Shown here piece by piece: positions 45,602 to 56,510 of a DNA stretch of 64,000 nt. The stretch is from Pyxicephalus adspersus (lineage: Eukaryota; Chordata; Amphibia; Anura; Pyxicephalidae), in NCBI RefSeq assembly GCF_032062135.1, contig NC_092859.1, positions 50,648,668 through 50,712,667 on the forward strand. Direction: 5' to 3'. A program made the translations under genes and the position numbers. Every line of letters starts with the position of its first letter. The stretch's first letter is position 1. The notes beneath the pieces are model-generated. The model was given only the letters and a program-made list of their open reading frames with translations. It was not told the origin of the DNA and ran no database searches.

Positions 45602-46175
45602 TAGTGTTGATGTTCGAATTCGGGTTGTCCCTATTTTCGACCCGAATATGGCTGTTCGAATTCGGGTAGACCCGACCTGAAAAACACGGGATTCAACAGC
45701 AAAAATTCGGGAGGAAAAAAAAAAATAAAAAAAAATAAATTATTTATTTCGTATGTGTTTTTTATTTTAAACTTGTTCTTTTTTTATTTTTTACAGGATA
45801 TCCGACAATGACATTATGAATCATAATATCACTGTGGGATTCCTGGACTGTGGGAACTTTGCGGTCACAGCTAATTGAAAGCAGGTGCCTTCAATTAGCT
45901 GTAACCGCAGGCAATACGAGGGCAATAGAGTTTGAATGGAGATACTATCTCCATTCATACCTCTACTGCTCTGTGATTGGCTGAGAAATAGGAAACCCTG
46001 ATGACAGCTCAAGCATCATCAGGGTTTCCCTTTCCTCAGCCAATCAGAGAGCAGAGCAATCAGCAGAACTTTACTATGCTGACAGCTCTGCTCCCTTGAT
46101 CGCTCCACCGAATTTTTTTGCTATATTCGAGCGAATAGCTGCCGAATCAAATAGTGAGCTATTCGACCAACACTA
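45602..46175. mobile_element. hAT MITE, 574 bp
   Basis: Ends TAGTGTTGATGTTCGAAT and GCTATTCGACCAACACTA are inverted repeats. The 8-bp GTTACTAT flanks both sides exactly (45594-45601, 46176-46183), a hAT hallmark. Its left 100 bp contain CGACCCGAATATGGCTGTTC, which also occurs in reverse at 54419-54438, the 5' end of the large hAT element; it therefore looks like a non-autonomous derivative. An internal hairpin pairs AGGAAACCCTGATGA (45989-46003) with TCATCAGGGTTTCC (46016-46029). Confidence 0.9.
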
Positions 46176-46183
46176 GTTACTAT

Positions 46184-46630
46184 CCTACAAACGTGTCCTA
46201 CAAAAACAGTAAATATTTATAGACATTTTTTTATTTCTCAAAAGGGGATCTTATGATCTTAATACTCCTTATAGTGTTTTAATAACTCACCTAGAGAAAA
46301 AACATGTAAACTGAGGATTTTACATGTTATCTATAAAAGAAAGGGATTAACCTTCTGAGCGTTTCACTGATGTCTGGATTTCTGTATCAAATGCGGTACA
46401 CTTTCTTTTATATTGTAGACTTGTAACTTAGCAAAATATGTCCAACTAAGGGTCTAGTGGATATCCTGAATATAATAAAATTTGAAACACACAATCATGT
46501 AAAAAAAATAATTACATTTAATATAAAAATTAAATAAAAAACACAAAGGTCAGCTTAAACAAGAATGCATAAATAAATAAAAAATACTGAAAATGCAATA
46601 ATACTGTATACTGTATAGTACTACATTTTT
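46184..46630. other. unassigned
   Basis: AT-rich sequence, no gene or repeat recognised. Confidence 0.3.
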
Positions 46631-46633
46631 TTA

Positions 46634-46890
46634 AATGACCTCCCTAGTGTGGTAAATTTTAAAACAGGGGGCAGCGCAGAGTCCAACGTCTCATACCTAT
46701 AGACAAAACCACATAAATATAATTTGTGTTATTTTGTTTCGGATTGGATACAGGAGTTTGTATTGAATCCAATACAAAATATTTGAATTTACCGTGGGGA
46801 ATGTCTCTGCACATGCCGAGTGAAGACAGAAGAGAGAAGACGTCTCCGGAGGAGCTGTGGGGACAAGGTAAGTGTTTTTTTTTCAGTTGT
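46634..46890 (-). mobile_element. piggyBac-like short element, partial
   Basis: Shares GTATTGAATCCAATACAAA, AATTTACCGTGGGG-type and GACGTCTCCGGAGGAG blocks with the element at 59015-59775, in reverse order and orientation. The terminus CCTCCCTAGTGTGGTAA corresponds to the CTCCCTAGCGGT end. The other end is lost near 46890. Confidence 0.55.
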
Positions 46891-47049
46891 AATCTGATTG
46901 TCATACAATGTTGTATGACAATAGAGATTGCACTGTAATGCTTAAATCTATTAAGCACCTATCACCAAGTTTTTTTTACTTTTAACATTAAATGGATTTT
47001 CTCTGGATTGGTAAAGGCATCAGACTCACTATATATTCAATTGCACTGG

Positions 47050-47480
47050 TTACTCCTACCGCAAGGGGAAATGTACCACTTCCTAATTCAAATTCAAGTC
47101 ATTTTTCTCAAAATGACTATGTACTATTTTATCTTTTATAGAGGGTAGTTTTCTAAAAGTAATCTGTGGAAAAGGCATAATACATTTTTCAGTCTTTGGA
47201 TCTGTTAACAATAGTGGCCAAGACTTTTCAACACTTTGTCTTATTTTGCATGCTGACTGGAATAACAGGTAATTAGTCATACTTTATTTTCTTTAATGTC
47301 AGATTTTTTTTCATTCCAAAAAGAATATCAGATCGAGTTCTATTTTTGGATTTCTGATAAGCCTTTTTCAAAATTTTGCAACTGTACCCTCTTTCTAAAA
47401 GCCTTATTTGCAAGTCTTTTGCCACTTTTTCAAACTTTTCCAAAACACTTAAACCCCCTTCAGCACAACCTGGTTCATGA
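47050..47480 (-). pseudogene. Penelope-like element, C-terminal RT-distal fragment
   Basis: The minus strand reads RGFKCFGKV, then KSGKRLANKAF (about 47390-47455), then KSWPLLLTDPKTEKCIMPFP and ITFRKLPSIKDKIVHSHF (47083-47280). The same blocks occur in the Penelope-like copy at the window end (SRGYSRSLLKK; WHILMSDPKVSTFLQSSLSI; RKSASLKDSLVRSHF). Stops are present. It lies head-to-head with the fragment at 47690-48010. Confidence 0.7.
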
Positions 47481-47689
47481 TCACAGGATTAGATACTAGG
47501 AACAATGAAACCAGGGTCTCACATTCACTACCCCCTACACAATCTAAAGGTAACCCCATGAAAAGTACTTCAAGCACATCATATGCTACTTTGTCCACAC
47601 AAACACTTCCTTCTTTAGGACACACTCCCAATCCAAAGTCAGCTCCCACATGAACCTGTACATTGTAAAAATGTTACCAAACGTAACTC

Positions 47690-48010
47690 ATTAAACGTAA
47701 TCAATTTGTCACAGCATTCACTTTCTGTATTAGAAAAACAAGTTTTGGAATTGGGTTTAAGTTTCTGTTCTGAAGAGAACTGTAATGAATTTGAGTTTCC
47801 TAAAGATGTACATGTTTGCAAAGAAACTACTTTATCAGGTCCTGTTTGATAAAAACTCAAAATTAGGACTTTAAAGAAGTGTGATGAATATAAAGATTAC
47901 AAGATAGAAGATTACAAAGTGTTAAAAGACCTTATGCAGTTACTTAAAGAGAATTTTCAGACTGAGAAACAGATGTCATCCCAAAAGAAATTAAACTGGA
48001 AAATCCTGAG
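47690..48010 (+). pseudogene. Penelope-like element, N-terminal fragment
   Basis: The plus strand reads VINLSQHSLSVLEKQVLELG, LSFCSEE, then NEFEFPKDVHV, a block I recognise from just upstream of the Penelope-like reverse transcriptase. The reverse transcriptase itself is absent. The opposite orientation to the neighbouring fragment means this locus is rearranged. Confidence 0.62.
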
Positions 48011-48535
48011 CTTGGTAGTCAATAAAATATAAAATAAAATCAAAATGATTCCCGGACCTACGGCAAAGCCCCAGCATCGCCGCCTTTGTTTAACAAATAA
48101 CGCAGTAAGTGATAAAATTGAATATGAGAACTACATGGAGAATAAAGGAACAATATAAAGTTCTACAATATCTATGTAAACATACAAATATAATTTTAAA
48201 ACCCTTTTGCAATGTAAATTATGGTTTAGGTCCAATCACTTTTTACTGGTGATTTTTAGAGATCTAGCCTCCGCTTGAAAAATCAAATATAGGTAAAGAA
48301 GAGAAAGAGAGGGGATTTGTGGCTAAATAATTTGAATTGTATTTCATTCAAATAAAATATACATGAATGTGAACAGAAGCATGATTACATCATCCTGTTT
48401 CAAAATATTTCAATATCTCAACATCCATTAGCAACATAGAGTTGAAAATAACTCAACTAGACAGTAAATTGCTATGAAGTTATTAGGAAAGTATGGCAAT
48501 TATAAATGAGTTGATCATTAAACATCTTGTAACCC

Positions 48536-48563
48536 AACGCATTTTGCCTAGCGGCTTCCTCAG
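48536..48563 (-). ncRNA. hammerhead-ribozyme-like motif
   Basis: On the minus strand: CTGAGGA, AGCCGCTAGGC (GCC/GGC stem II), AAAA in place of GAAA, then TGCGTT. The first box is perfect and the second has one change. It lies 0.5 kb from a Penelope-like fragment. Confidence 0.38.
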
Positions 48564-48569
48564 GGGTGT

Positions 48570-49380
48570 ATTAAATGCAGGTAGGTTCTTAATATATCAA
48601 TATATAGAATGGTTACCAATAGTGCATTATAGTACAGTTCATTATAATACTGTTCAAAATCACAAATATATAATATTGCACATATACTTTATATTATATA
48701 ATATTAGGTCCATGTGTTTAAATATGCTTTATATTATGAATATCCTATGTGTTGTATATTGAGAAACAAAAAAACGGTTATCTACCCTTCTATATAAAAT
48801 AAAAATTGTAGTGATTGGCTATTTCAAGACCAGGGTTCCCAAATTGAATTTTTTCATATTAGGGACCCCTGAAGGCCACTTCAGTGGCATTGAAAATTAG
48901 GGTACCACCAATTGTCTGTGAGCTGTGGTGCCTCAAATATAAATTTGCCCGCTCAACAAACTTTAAGGCTTCGTACAGACTGGCTGTGAGGTGGTGCTGT
49001 GGTGCTGCAGTGCTGCGGTTACCCCTTTCTTTATGCCATGGAGCCCTGCCTAGACTGAGACGCTCAGTACCGCTTACTGCCGCCTGGAGTCAAATCTGCA
49101 GATGCTGCAGTGCAAGGAATTGAGTGGCTGGCGGGGTGCCTGTTACACATAGCTGGACATTTACCTTCTCTGGAACAGAGGGATGTTACCAACTGAAAAT
49201 GTGGGAGCCAGTGGGAAACTTTTTGTCCACATCCCCCCCTCCCCTATATAAAATGTTATAGCCATCATATCATGCTACCCTGTAAAACATAGCTATCCTC
49301 TTACTCTTAATGAACCCCATTTTCTCTATAACATCCCACATTCCACTGTCTTCTTTAGTAAATGGGAACAGGTATCAAAC
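48570..49380. other. unassigned
   Basis: Contains TTCGTACAGACTGGCTGTGA (48968-48987), reminiscent of Harbinger-type termini, and GC-rich GCTGTGGTGCTGCAGTGCTG. No complete element found. Confidence 0.3.
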
Positions 49381-49381
49381 A

Positions 49382-50060
49382 CTAAAATATCTTTATTTTA
49401 CAGTAGAACAGAAATTTCACTGTACCCAAAAGTCTTCTTTGGTAAATAGGAACAGGTATCAAACACTAAAATATCTGTATTTATTTTAAAGTAGCATAAA
49501 AATTTCACTGTACCAATCAGTCTTTTGGTGAAATACACTGAAATATCTGTTTTTTGTTTTTCGTAGGACAGAAATTTTTCTGTACCAAACTGTCTTTTTT
49601 GGTAAATAGCAAGAGGTATCAAAGACTGAAATATCTGTATTTTTATATAGTAGGACAGAAATTTTTCTGTAGCAAACCAACCTTTTTTGGTAATTAGCAA
49701 GAGGTATCAAACACTGAAATATCTGTATTTTTTATATACCGGTAGTAGTACACAATTTTTTTTGTAAATTGAGTCTTTTTTGGTAAATAACAAGAGGTAT
49801 TTTTTTGAGAGAAATACAGACATTTTTCTGGCCCTTTGTGATAGATTGCAAGAGCTATCAGAATTAAATATCTGAATTTTTTTTAGAGAAATACAGAAAT
49901 TTTTCTGGCTTTTTTGATAGATTGCAAGAGTTATCAGAATGAAAAATCTTTATTTTTTTTTAGAGAAATACAGAAATTTTTCTGCCTTTTTTGAAAGATA
50001 GCAAGTGGGATCAGAATGAAATATCTGTATTTTTTTTAAGAGAAATACAGAAATAGTCCT
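49382..50060. repeat. tandem repeat of 75-93 bp with palindrome
   Basis: At least eight units contain AAATATCTGTATTTTT, then CAGAAATTTTTCTG (palindromic apart from the centre), then TTTTTTGGTAAATAGCAAGA and GGTATCAAACACTG. The first units are 85-93 bp; from about 49850 they shorten to about 77 bp and lose the GTACCAAA part. Together with the next array this is probably the 3' subterminal region of the hAT element to the right. Confidence 0.82.
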
Positions 50061-50300
50061 CTGTACAAAAATTAGCCGGTCACACAGCTTTGTTATAAGT
50101 GATATAGGCCTCAAAGTGGATAGAGGCAGAGGGCTCCGAGGGAGGTCCTCCGTACAAAAATTACCCAGTTACACAGCTCTATTATAAGTTATTTAGGCCT
50201 CAAAGTTGATAGAGGCAGAGGGCTCCGAGGGAGGTCCTCCATACAAAAATTATCCAGTTACACAGCTCCATTGCAAGTTATAGGCCTCAGAGACAGAGTA
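50061..50300. repeat. tandem repeat, about 96-bp units
   Basis: Three units: GTCCTCTGTACAAAAATTAG, GTCCTCCGTACAAAAATTAC and GTCCTCCATACAAAAATTAT, each followed by CACACAGCT or TACACAGCT and AGGCCTCAAAG, then GAGGCAGAGGGC in the first two. It lies between the palindromic array and the transposase gene. Confidence 0.82.
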
Positions 50301-50366
50301 CAGGTAGAGGGCCATGAGGGGGAGGAGGAGAAGGAGATGCAGAAGGCTGTGAAAATTCTCTCCCCA

Positions 50367-53091
50367 TCAAGGTGTCAGCAGGCCGTGCAGCAGTTGCCGA
50401 TTAATCAGTGCACTCTGCAGAGGGGGTGTTAAAATCATTGCCGATCCAAGTCGGCCAAACATTTTCTGCAAAGAGGCAAATGCGCTTTCACTCACTACAC
50501 CCCAAGCTGCATTGAACACTCTTTCAGATAACACACTTGTGGCTAGGCAGGCAAAGATCTGAATGGCATGTTCTGCCAGCTTCAGCCACTGCTTAAGCTT
50601 GGATGCCCAGTAGCGCAGTGGGTCCTGGCTTTGCAGGTTGCTGATGTCCCATGTAGAGCTCAGGTATTCCTGCACAATGACTGAGTAGTGCTGCTGACTG
50701 TCATTGGCAACTGCTGCACGACTGGCCGCTTTCCTCTGCTCAAAAAAAGCCTGCATAGTTTGGCTTAGACAACCTCTTCTGCTGCTGCCACCCATGCCGC
50801 TTAAGGTAGTTGTTTGGCTGCCATGGCTGGTGTACCTGCCATAGGGATCCATGCTGCTTCTGCTGGCATACGGAAAGGCTGAACACAAGTCCCTTACAGG
50901 CACTTCTTGGTAGTGCTGCATTTTAGGTCCCCTGTATTGGGGCAAGATGAGTTGTTCTATCTCAGGCTTGTAACGTGGATCAAGTAATGTAGCAATCCAA
51001 TAGTCGTCAGTGTTTGTTTTTATGTGCCTTATGCGCAGATCTATGGCTATGCACTCCTGCATGAATGCTGTCATGTGGCTCAAAGATCCCACAGGTGATG
51101 GAATTCTGGACCCAGACTCCTGTGGATTGAACGGCAGCACAGGGTCGTCATCCTCCTCCTCTTCCTCCTGGTATTGCCATCCACAGAACATGCCGCCTTG
51201 TGCTTGGGTTGATGGATGCCATGTACCCTCTATATCTTCCTCTGCCCCTTCCTCCCCTTCTCCCATGCCTGCAATCTCCTTCTCATCTTCATCGTCTTCC
51301 ACCTCCTCCTCTTCCTGGATTTGTACACTATGCCTAGTAGGCACGCATGTCCGAGATGATGTTGTAAATGTCATCTCTTCCTGCAGCGTCCGCTGATGGG
51401 GATAGTGTCACTGACACAGGCCTGATTCCTGCTGATCATTCTGGTCGCCACTTCCAAAGGTGCCAATACAGTGCACAAGTCCTCAACTTGCAGCCACTCC
51501 GCAGGGCTGAAGTAAGGTAATGTAGGTGAGGGTCTCAAACAAGCAGACTCTGCCACATAATCCACTGCTGCTTTCTGTTGCACCGCGAGCCGCTGCAGCT
51601 TGTAAAAGGTGGAATTCCAACGAGTGGCCACATCACAAATTAACCTTGTGCACCGGCAGATTGAGGTTTTGCAGTAAATCCACTTCCAAGGAAGTGTTGT
51701 ACTGTAGGGTTCATGACATGGGCCAGGCAAGGTACATTTGTGAGTTTCCCAGAACGCAGAGCTGCCAGCAGATTGGCCTCGTTGTCACACACGACCTTGC
51801 CTAGCTGGTGTCCATGCGGCGTTAGCCATATGTTCTCCTGCTCCCTCAGGGCACTTAGAATGGTTGCGCCCGTGTGGCTGAGGAAGCCGAGGCATCGCAA
51901 CCTCAGGACTGAGTGGCAACATCTGACTTGTGTACCAAAAAAACAAACTGCAGGTTGTTGCTGGCAGGGAACAGATGCTGGAGGTGGAAGTGGAGGTCTA
52001 GCAGGATATTGCATGGTGATGTGCTCTGGGCGGAGCTAGATATGCAGGCCTTCCTGCAGCTGCATCTTCCCCTGCTGCCACCAAAGTTACCCAGTGAGCT
52101 GTGTATGAAATATATCTTCCCAGTCCGTGCTTGCCCGACCAACTATCGGTTGTCAGGTGCACCTTGCCAGGAACACCTTGCCAAAGTGCTGCAGGGCCAC
52201 GGACACATTGCTCTGCACGTGTTCATGCAAAGCAGGAACACATTTTTGTGCAAAACACTGCTGCTTGGGCATTACATACTGTGGGTTCGGGCAGAGGAAT
52301 GTATAAAAGAACACATTGGAGCTCTCAAACCGGTATGGGAGGAGCTCAAACGCAATCAGCTGTGCAATTGCCGCATTGATTAGCCTTGTTTTGGGGTCAT
52401 TTGGGCCATATTTCTTGTTGCACTCCAGCATTTGGGGGATGGAAGGTTGGGTGCTGCTAATGCTAACCACAGAAAGATTGGACGATGGGGTAGAAGATGT
52501 AAGGAATGGCAGTGATGCCTGGTCTTGACTGCTAGCAATGCGACAAACACCAGCCGTTCTGCATTGGAGCTCCTCCTCACCGCTGGTGGAGCCTGAAAAC
52601 TGTAATGCTCGGCTACATCCCCCACTCAAATTGCTGGCAGCAGCCCAGGGACCTTTGGTGGCAGAAGGAGGAAAGGCAGCGCAGGAAGATCTAGCAGCTT
52701 GAGCTTGCTTCTGGGGCGGAGGTCGACGCACAGAGCTCTGACCTTTGCCTAGGTGTTCCCGCCAGGTTACCGGGTGGTGGCTTTTTAAATGTGTGCCCAT
52801 GCAAGTTGTTCCAAGTTTGTTTGGGTTTTTGCCTCGTTTCAACTTCTGAGCACACATTTTACAGATGTCCATAGTGTTGTCATCACTATGGACACCAAAA
52901 AATCCCCACACGGGCGAACATCTAACTGAGCCGAAAGGTGCTCTGGCGCTGGTGCTCGTTGCTGGCAGTCCACGGTTGTTGAGGCACACCTGTGGGGAGA
53001 GCTGCCGACGATGGACGACTATGAATTCCCCCCTCCCTCTTTGAGGGCACTCTGCAACTTCCTCATCCTTTTCTTTCTCCTCCTCCTCCAC
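50367..53091 (-). pseudogene. hAT transposase with BED zinc finger, frameshifted
   Basis: Nearly the whole protein is recognisable on the minus strand. N-terminal acidic/basic stretch, then BED finger SPVWGFFGVHSDDNTMDICK, continuing CAQKLKRGKNPN and HLKSHH (about 52780-52910). After frameshifts near 52150 come HLTTDSW with the first catalytic D, GRYISYTAHWVTLVA, CDNEANLLAALRSGKL with the second (about 51760-51805), RWNSTFYKLQRL (about 51590-51625), NTDDYWIATLLDPRYKPEIE (about 50960-51020) and the dimerisation region YWASKLKQWLKLAEHAIQIF and SVLSERVFNAAWG (50430-50620). At least three frameshifts or stops make it inactive. The type resembles ZBED/hAT transposases. Confidence 0.88.
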
Positions 53092-54460
53092 TTCCTACCT
53101 ATCATGATCTCCTTGTTCGCCCCATGTCGGATCAAGGACATCATCATCATCATCAGAAGAGACAGTTTCCCTCTATGTGCCGACAGGAAGCAGCGGCCTT
53201 TTAGAGACAGTTTGAAGTGGCTTGTCTGGCTCAGACAAGTGTGTTGGGGTGAAAAGTAAGGGGAGGGAAAGCCTGTGAACTGACTCTCTTAATTAAATGA
53301 CTCAAACAACTGTGCCTCTTCAAGGAATGCGTCCAACTCCTCCTCTCCAACCCCTTGGTGGGTCTCCTCTACAGACTCATGAATATTCAGCTCTGCACGA
53401 GACCTTCCAGCCGAGAAGGAAGAAGTAGGAGGAGAGGTGTATCAGGGACTATAGTTTGGGACCCCTGTGAGGCCTGTGTCTGGGACCGGGAGGAAGAGGG
53501 GATGCAGTCACTTGACCCAGGCTGGGTCATGTACTCTACTACCTGTTGTTCAAGGTGCGGTAATAATGGGCAGACACCACCACCAGCAGTGCTAAAATGT
53601 CTAAGGTCCGGCTAGCTTCCTGTTCTTGGGTCTCCACCCCTGGCAAAGCTGCCCCTTCCTCTTTGGCTAGACATAGTTAAAATGTTTGTGTGGCTTCAAA
53701 CCCTACAAAATACTTTTGAGCTAATATGCTTCACAATGTGTAAATTATTACAGTAAGTGGATTTTTTTTTTGGGGGGGGGGGGGGGGATTTACACAAAAA
53801 ATGCAAGTGCACTGTGTGTGTTGTGTGCGGCACTTTCCTTCAGCGGTGACGCTTTTAATATGCAGCACAGTATACAAATGTGACGTTTGTCACTCCATCT
53901 GTCTGACTGTCTCTCGGTACAAGTGTGATGGTGTACACGCCATCTGGATACCTTGGCTCTGGCTGCCAGTATGTAACACACTGACTGACTATCTATCTGA
54001 CTAACAGTGAAACACTCTACCTATCTGAGTAGGGTGGATTACAGGACTAAAGCAATACAGTACAATACAACTATCTATCTGACTAATAGTGAAACAGTCT
54101 ATCTAACTGCAGCATTTTTATTTTACTTTGACACTGCCAGCAGCACAGAGAGGTTGTGTCTGCTAGAAGATCTCTGTCAGGAGTGGTAAATGCAGGCAAG
54201 CCCTGGCCTTATATAGGCCAATGGCTGTCTGTGTAGCATGTGGTAACAGGCAGCCAATCGGCTGCCTGCCGGCCTGCCACCACAAAGATGGAGGAGAGGA
54301 TCCCTGCTCTTATTGGAGGGCCCCAGGCATTTTGGGGGAGGTTCCTAGGCACTGTGGGAGGGCCGAATTCGAGCCTGTGAACCACGTGTTTTTCGGGTCG
54401 TGGCTACCCAAATTCGAACAGCCATATTCGGGTCGAACATGAGTCGGCAGCACCAGTCCT
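53092..54460 (-). mobile_element. 5' part and terminus of the hAT element
   Basis: Upstream (minus strand) of the transposase. The sequence at 54363-54440, read on the minus strand as CGACCCGAATATGGCTGTTC and onward to GAAAAACACGTGG, matches the left end of the hAT MITE at 45602. A homopolymer of about 15 Gs follows a T run at 53762-53787. Short CTATCTATCTGACTAA words repeat at about 53986 and 54071. The outermost terminal bases are degraded and no target duplication was found. Confidence 0.65.
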
Positions 54461-54850
54461 TTTGAGACTGGCTGCTGACACCTTGCTCTCACCCCATACA
54501 GACCAACAGAGCCTATACAGACCCTATCAGTAGATAATTCTCCACTATACACCACCGAAGAATATGTAAGTCCTCTAACTTTATTTTACCCCTATGAATT
54601 ATACTTTGCAGAATTATTAAGTGCAAAATCCTTTTTCTAAAATACTATGTTTCTGTCACCAGCTGCCTGTGGAAAGCTCGATATGTACTATTTATTATTC
54701 ACCAATTAGCGACTTATGTATCATTTATCATACACTAACCAATGACGTAAGTTTCAACTTTTTATGTTATATATATGTATATTTAGTATAATCCACCTAC
54801 TTTAAAGTAACACTAAAACACCACTCTTCAACAGTACATGACCGACTGTG
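54461..54850. other. unassigned
   Basis: AT-rich spacer between the hAT end and the L1 5' end. No feature recognised. Confidence 0.35.
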
Positions 54851-54856
54851 GATTCT

Positions 54857-55320
54857 CTAAACCTTTATATACCAACACCTCATCCAACCTTGCAAAGAGG
54901 GAGAGTGACTCACCCCTGTATTTCCTTCTGCTGCTCGGTCCTCCGGTTCAGTCCTCTGGGAAGCCAGTTCAGTCAGATATGGACTGGGAGAGGAGCCCTC
55001 GGTCCCCGCTGCTGCAGGCTCCCGGCGGGATATGGCAAAATCCTCTGCACTCCACGTGTCCTGTGCAGAGGAGGAAGCCGGCGCCATCTTGGAGTGCAGA
55101 TGAGCCGCCTGAGTGTCACAGATAAAAGCCCTGATCAGGGACTGAGAAGCTGATTGACGCTGCGCTGGAGTGGGAGTGGAAGCTTCACCCTTTTAGACTT
55201 CTTTGCCCTGCCCATCCTTGAGGTGAGTAAATGCCCGCTATGGTGAAGAAGCAGTCCCGTGTCTGGGAAGGTGGGATCTCACGCGGCCATCTTCGGAGAC
55301 AGCCAAGCCACGCCCCCTTT
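54857..55320 (-). mobile_element. possible L1-type 5' end and ORF1 start
   Basis: GC-rich sequence with GGCGTGGCTTGGCTGTCTCC and GAAGATGGCCGCGTGAGATC on the minus strand, a style I associate with frog L1 5' UTRs. It is followed by the open frame 54857-55087 (MAPASSSAQDTWSAEDFAIS...), rich in Ala, Ser, Pro and Glu as in L1/Tx1 ORF1 N-termini. A host promoter island is the main alternative. Confidence 0.4.
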
Positions 55321-55339
55321 GTGATGCATATTTAATATA

Positions 55340-56510
55340 CAGTTTCAGGAATCGTCTATTCCTCTTTTATTACAAGAAAGTACTTTGCTAGCTTTAGATA
55401 TTGCAGCTTGGCATTCCATGCTGTTAGTAGGTTAGTAAGTCTATGATCTACCAGAACCCCCAGATCCTTTTCCATTTCTGACTATCCCCAAATGTATTCC
55501 CCCTAGACAGTATGAAGCATGCATGTTGTTAGCCCCTAAATGCATAACTTTACATTTATCTATAATAAATGTCATTTGCCACTTGGCTGCCCAATCAAAC
55601 AGTACATCCAGGTCTGCTTGTAGATTATAGACATCCTGTATGAACTTTACTCCATTACATAATTTGGTATCATCTGCAAACACAGAAATGGTACTTTTAT
55701 TCCCAAACTCTATATCATTTATAAAGATGTTAAACAGTAAAAGTCCCAACACTGAACCCTGGGGTACACCACTGATAACCTTAAACCTCTCAGAGTAGGA
55801 ATCATTATTTACAACTCTCTGGATGCGGTCTTTAAGCCAGTTCTCTATCCATTTACAGATTGACTTTTTTAAACCTACTGACCCTAACTTGCATATTAAC
55901 CGTCTGTGGGGTACATTGTCAAATGCTTTAGCAAAGTCCAAGTACTCTATATTAACTGTTACTCTACTGTCTACCTGTTTACTTACTTCCTCACAAAAAG
56001 AGAGTAAATATGTACAACTTCGGTCTTTCTTGAAGCCATGCTGACTGTCACCTATGATATTATTTTCTAGCAGAAACTCCTCTATGTGGTTCTTTATCAA
56101 ACTCTCTAGCACCTTTCCAACTATGGACTTTAAACTAACCAGTCTGTAGTTACCTGGTAATGACTTTGCTCCCTTTTTAAAGATACAAACCACATTGGCC
56201 TTATACCAATCCATCGGTACCTTGCCAGTGACTAAGGAGTCTCTAAAATTTTGAAATAATGGCTTTGCAATAACCGAGCTCAGCTCTTTAAGGACACGTG
56301 GATGTAATCCATCAGGTCCTGGTGCTTTGTCAACCTTATTTTTCCCGGCTGTTTCTCAATCATATAAATTCTGAGCCATTGTGACTCATGTAAGGCAGTG
56401 ACATTGCTATTATGAATTTGGACTTCAGCTCCGCCATTTTCCTTTGTGTACACAGAGCTAAAAAAACGTTTTTTTAGTAAATCTGCCTTTTATTTATCCC
56501 CAGTTACCAA
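55340..56510 (-). pseudogene. CR1-type LINE reverse transcriptase
   Basis: The minus strand gives LVTGDK and SSVYTKENGG (about 56435-56505), then DKAPGPDGLHPRVLKELSS (about 56265-56325), NYRLVSLKSIVGKVLE, DSQHGFKKDRSCTYLLSF, YLDFAKAFDNVPHRRLICKL with the first catalytic D, SGVPQGSVLG, FADDTKL with the catalytic DD, and KCKVMHLGANNMHASYCLGG. It continues in another frame to AAISKASKVLSCNKR (near 55370). One 257-residue frame (55441-56214) covers the core, so it is less decayed than its neighbours, but frameshifts occur on both sides. Confidence 0.88.

Noticed and set aside
51010..52383. Plus-strand open frames opposite the hAT transposase (up to 156 codons)
   Set aside because: Shadows of the minus-strand transposase; serine- and leucine-rich runs reflect its acidic and glutamine codons.
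54838..55153. Plus-strand frames in the GC-rich patch as a host first exon
   Set aside because: Overlapping frames in both strands and an L1-like arrangement on the minus strand; no splice donor with supporting exon was seen.
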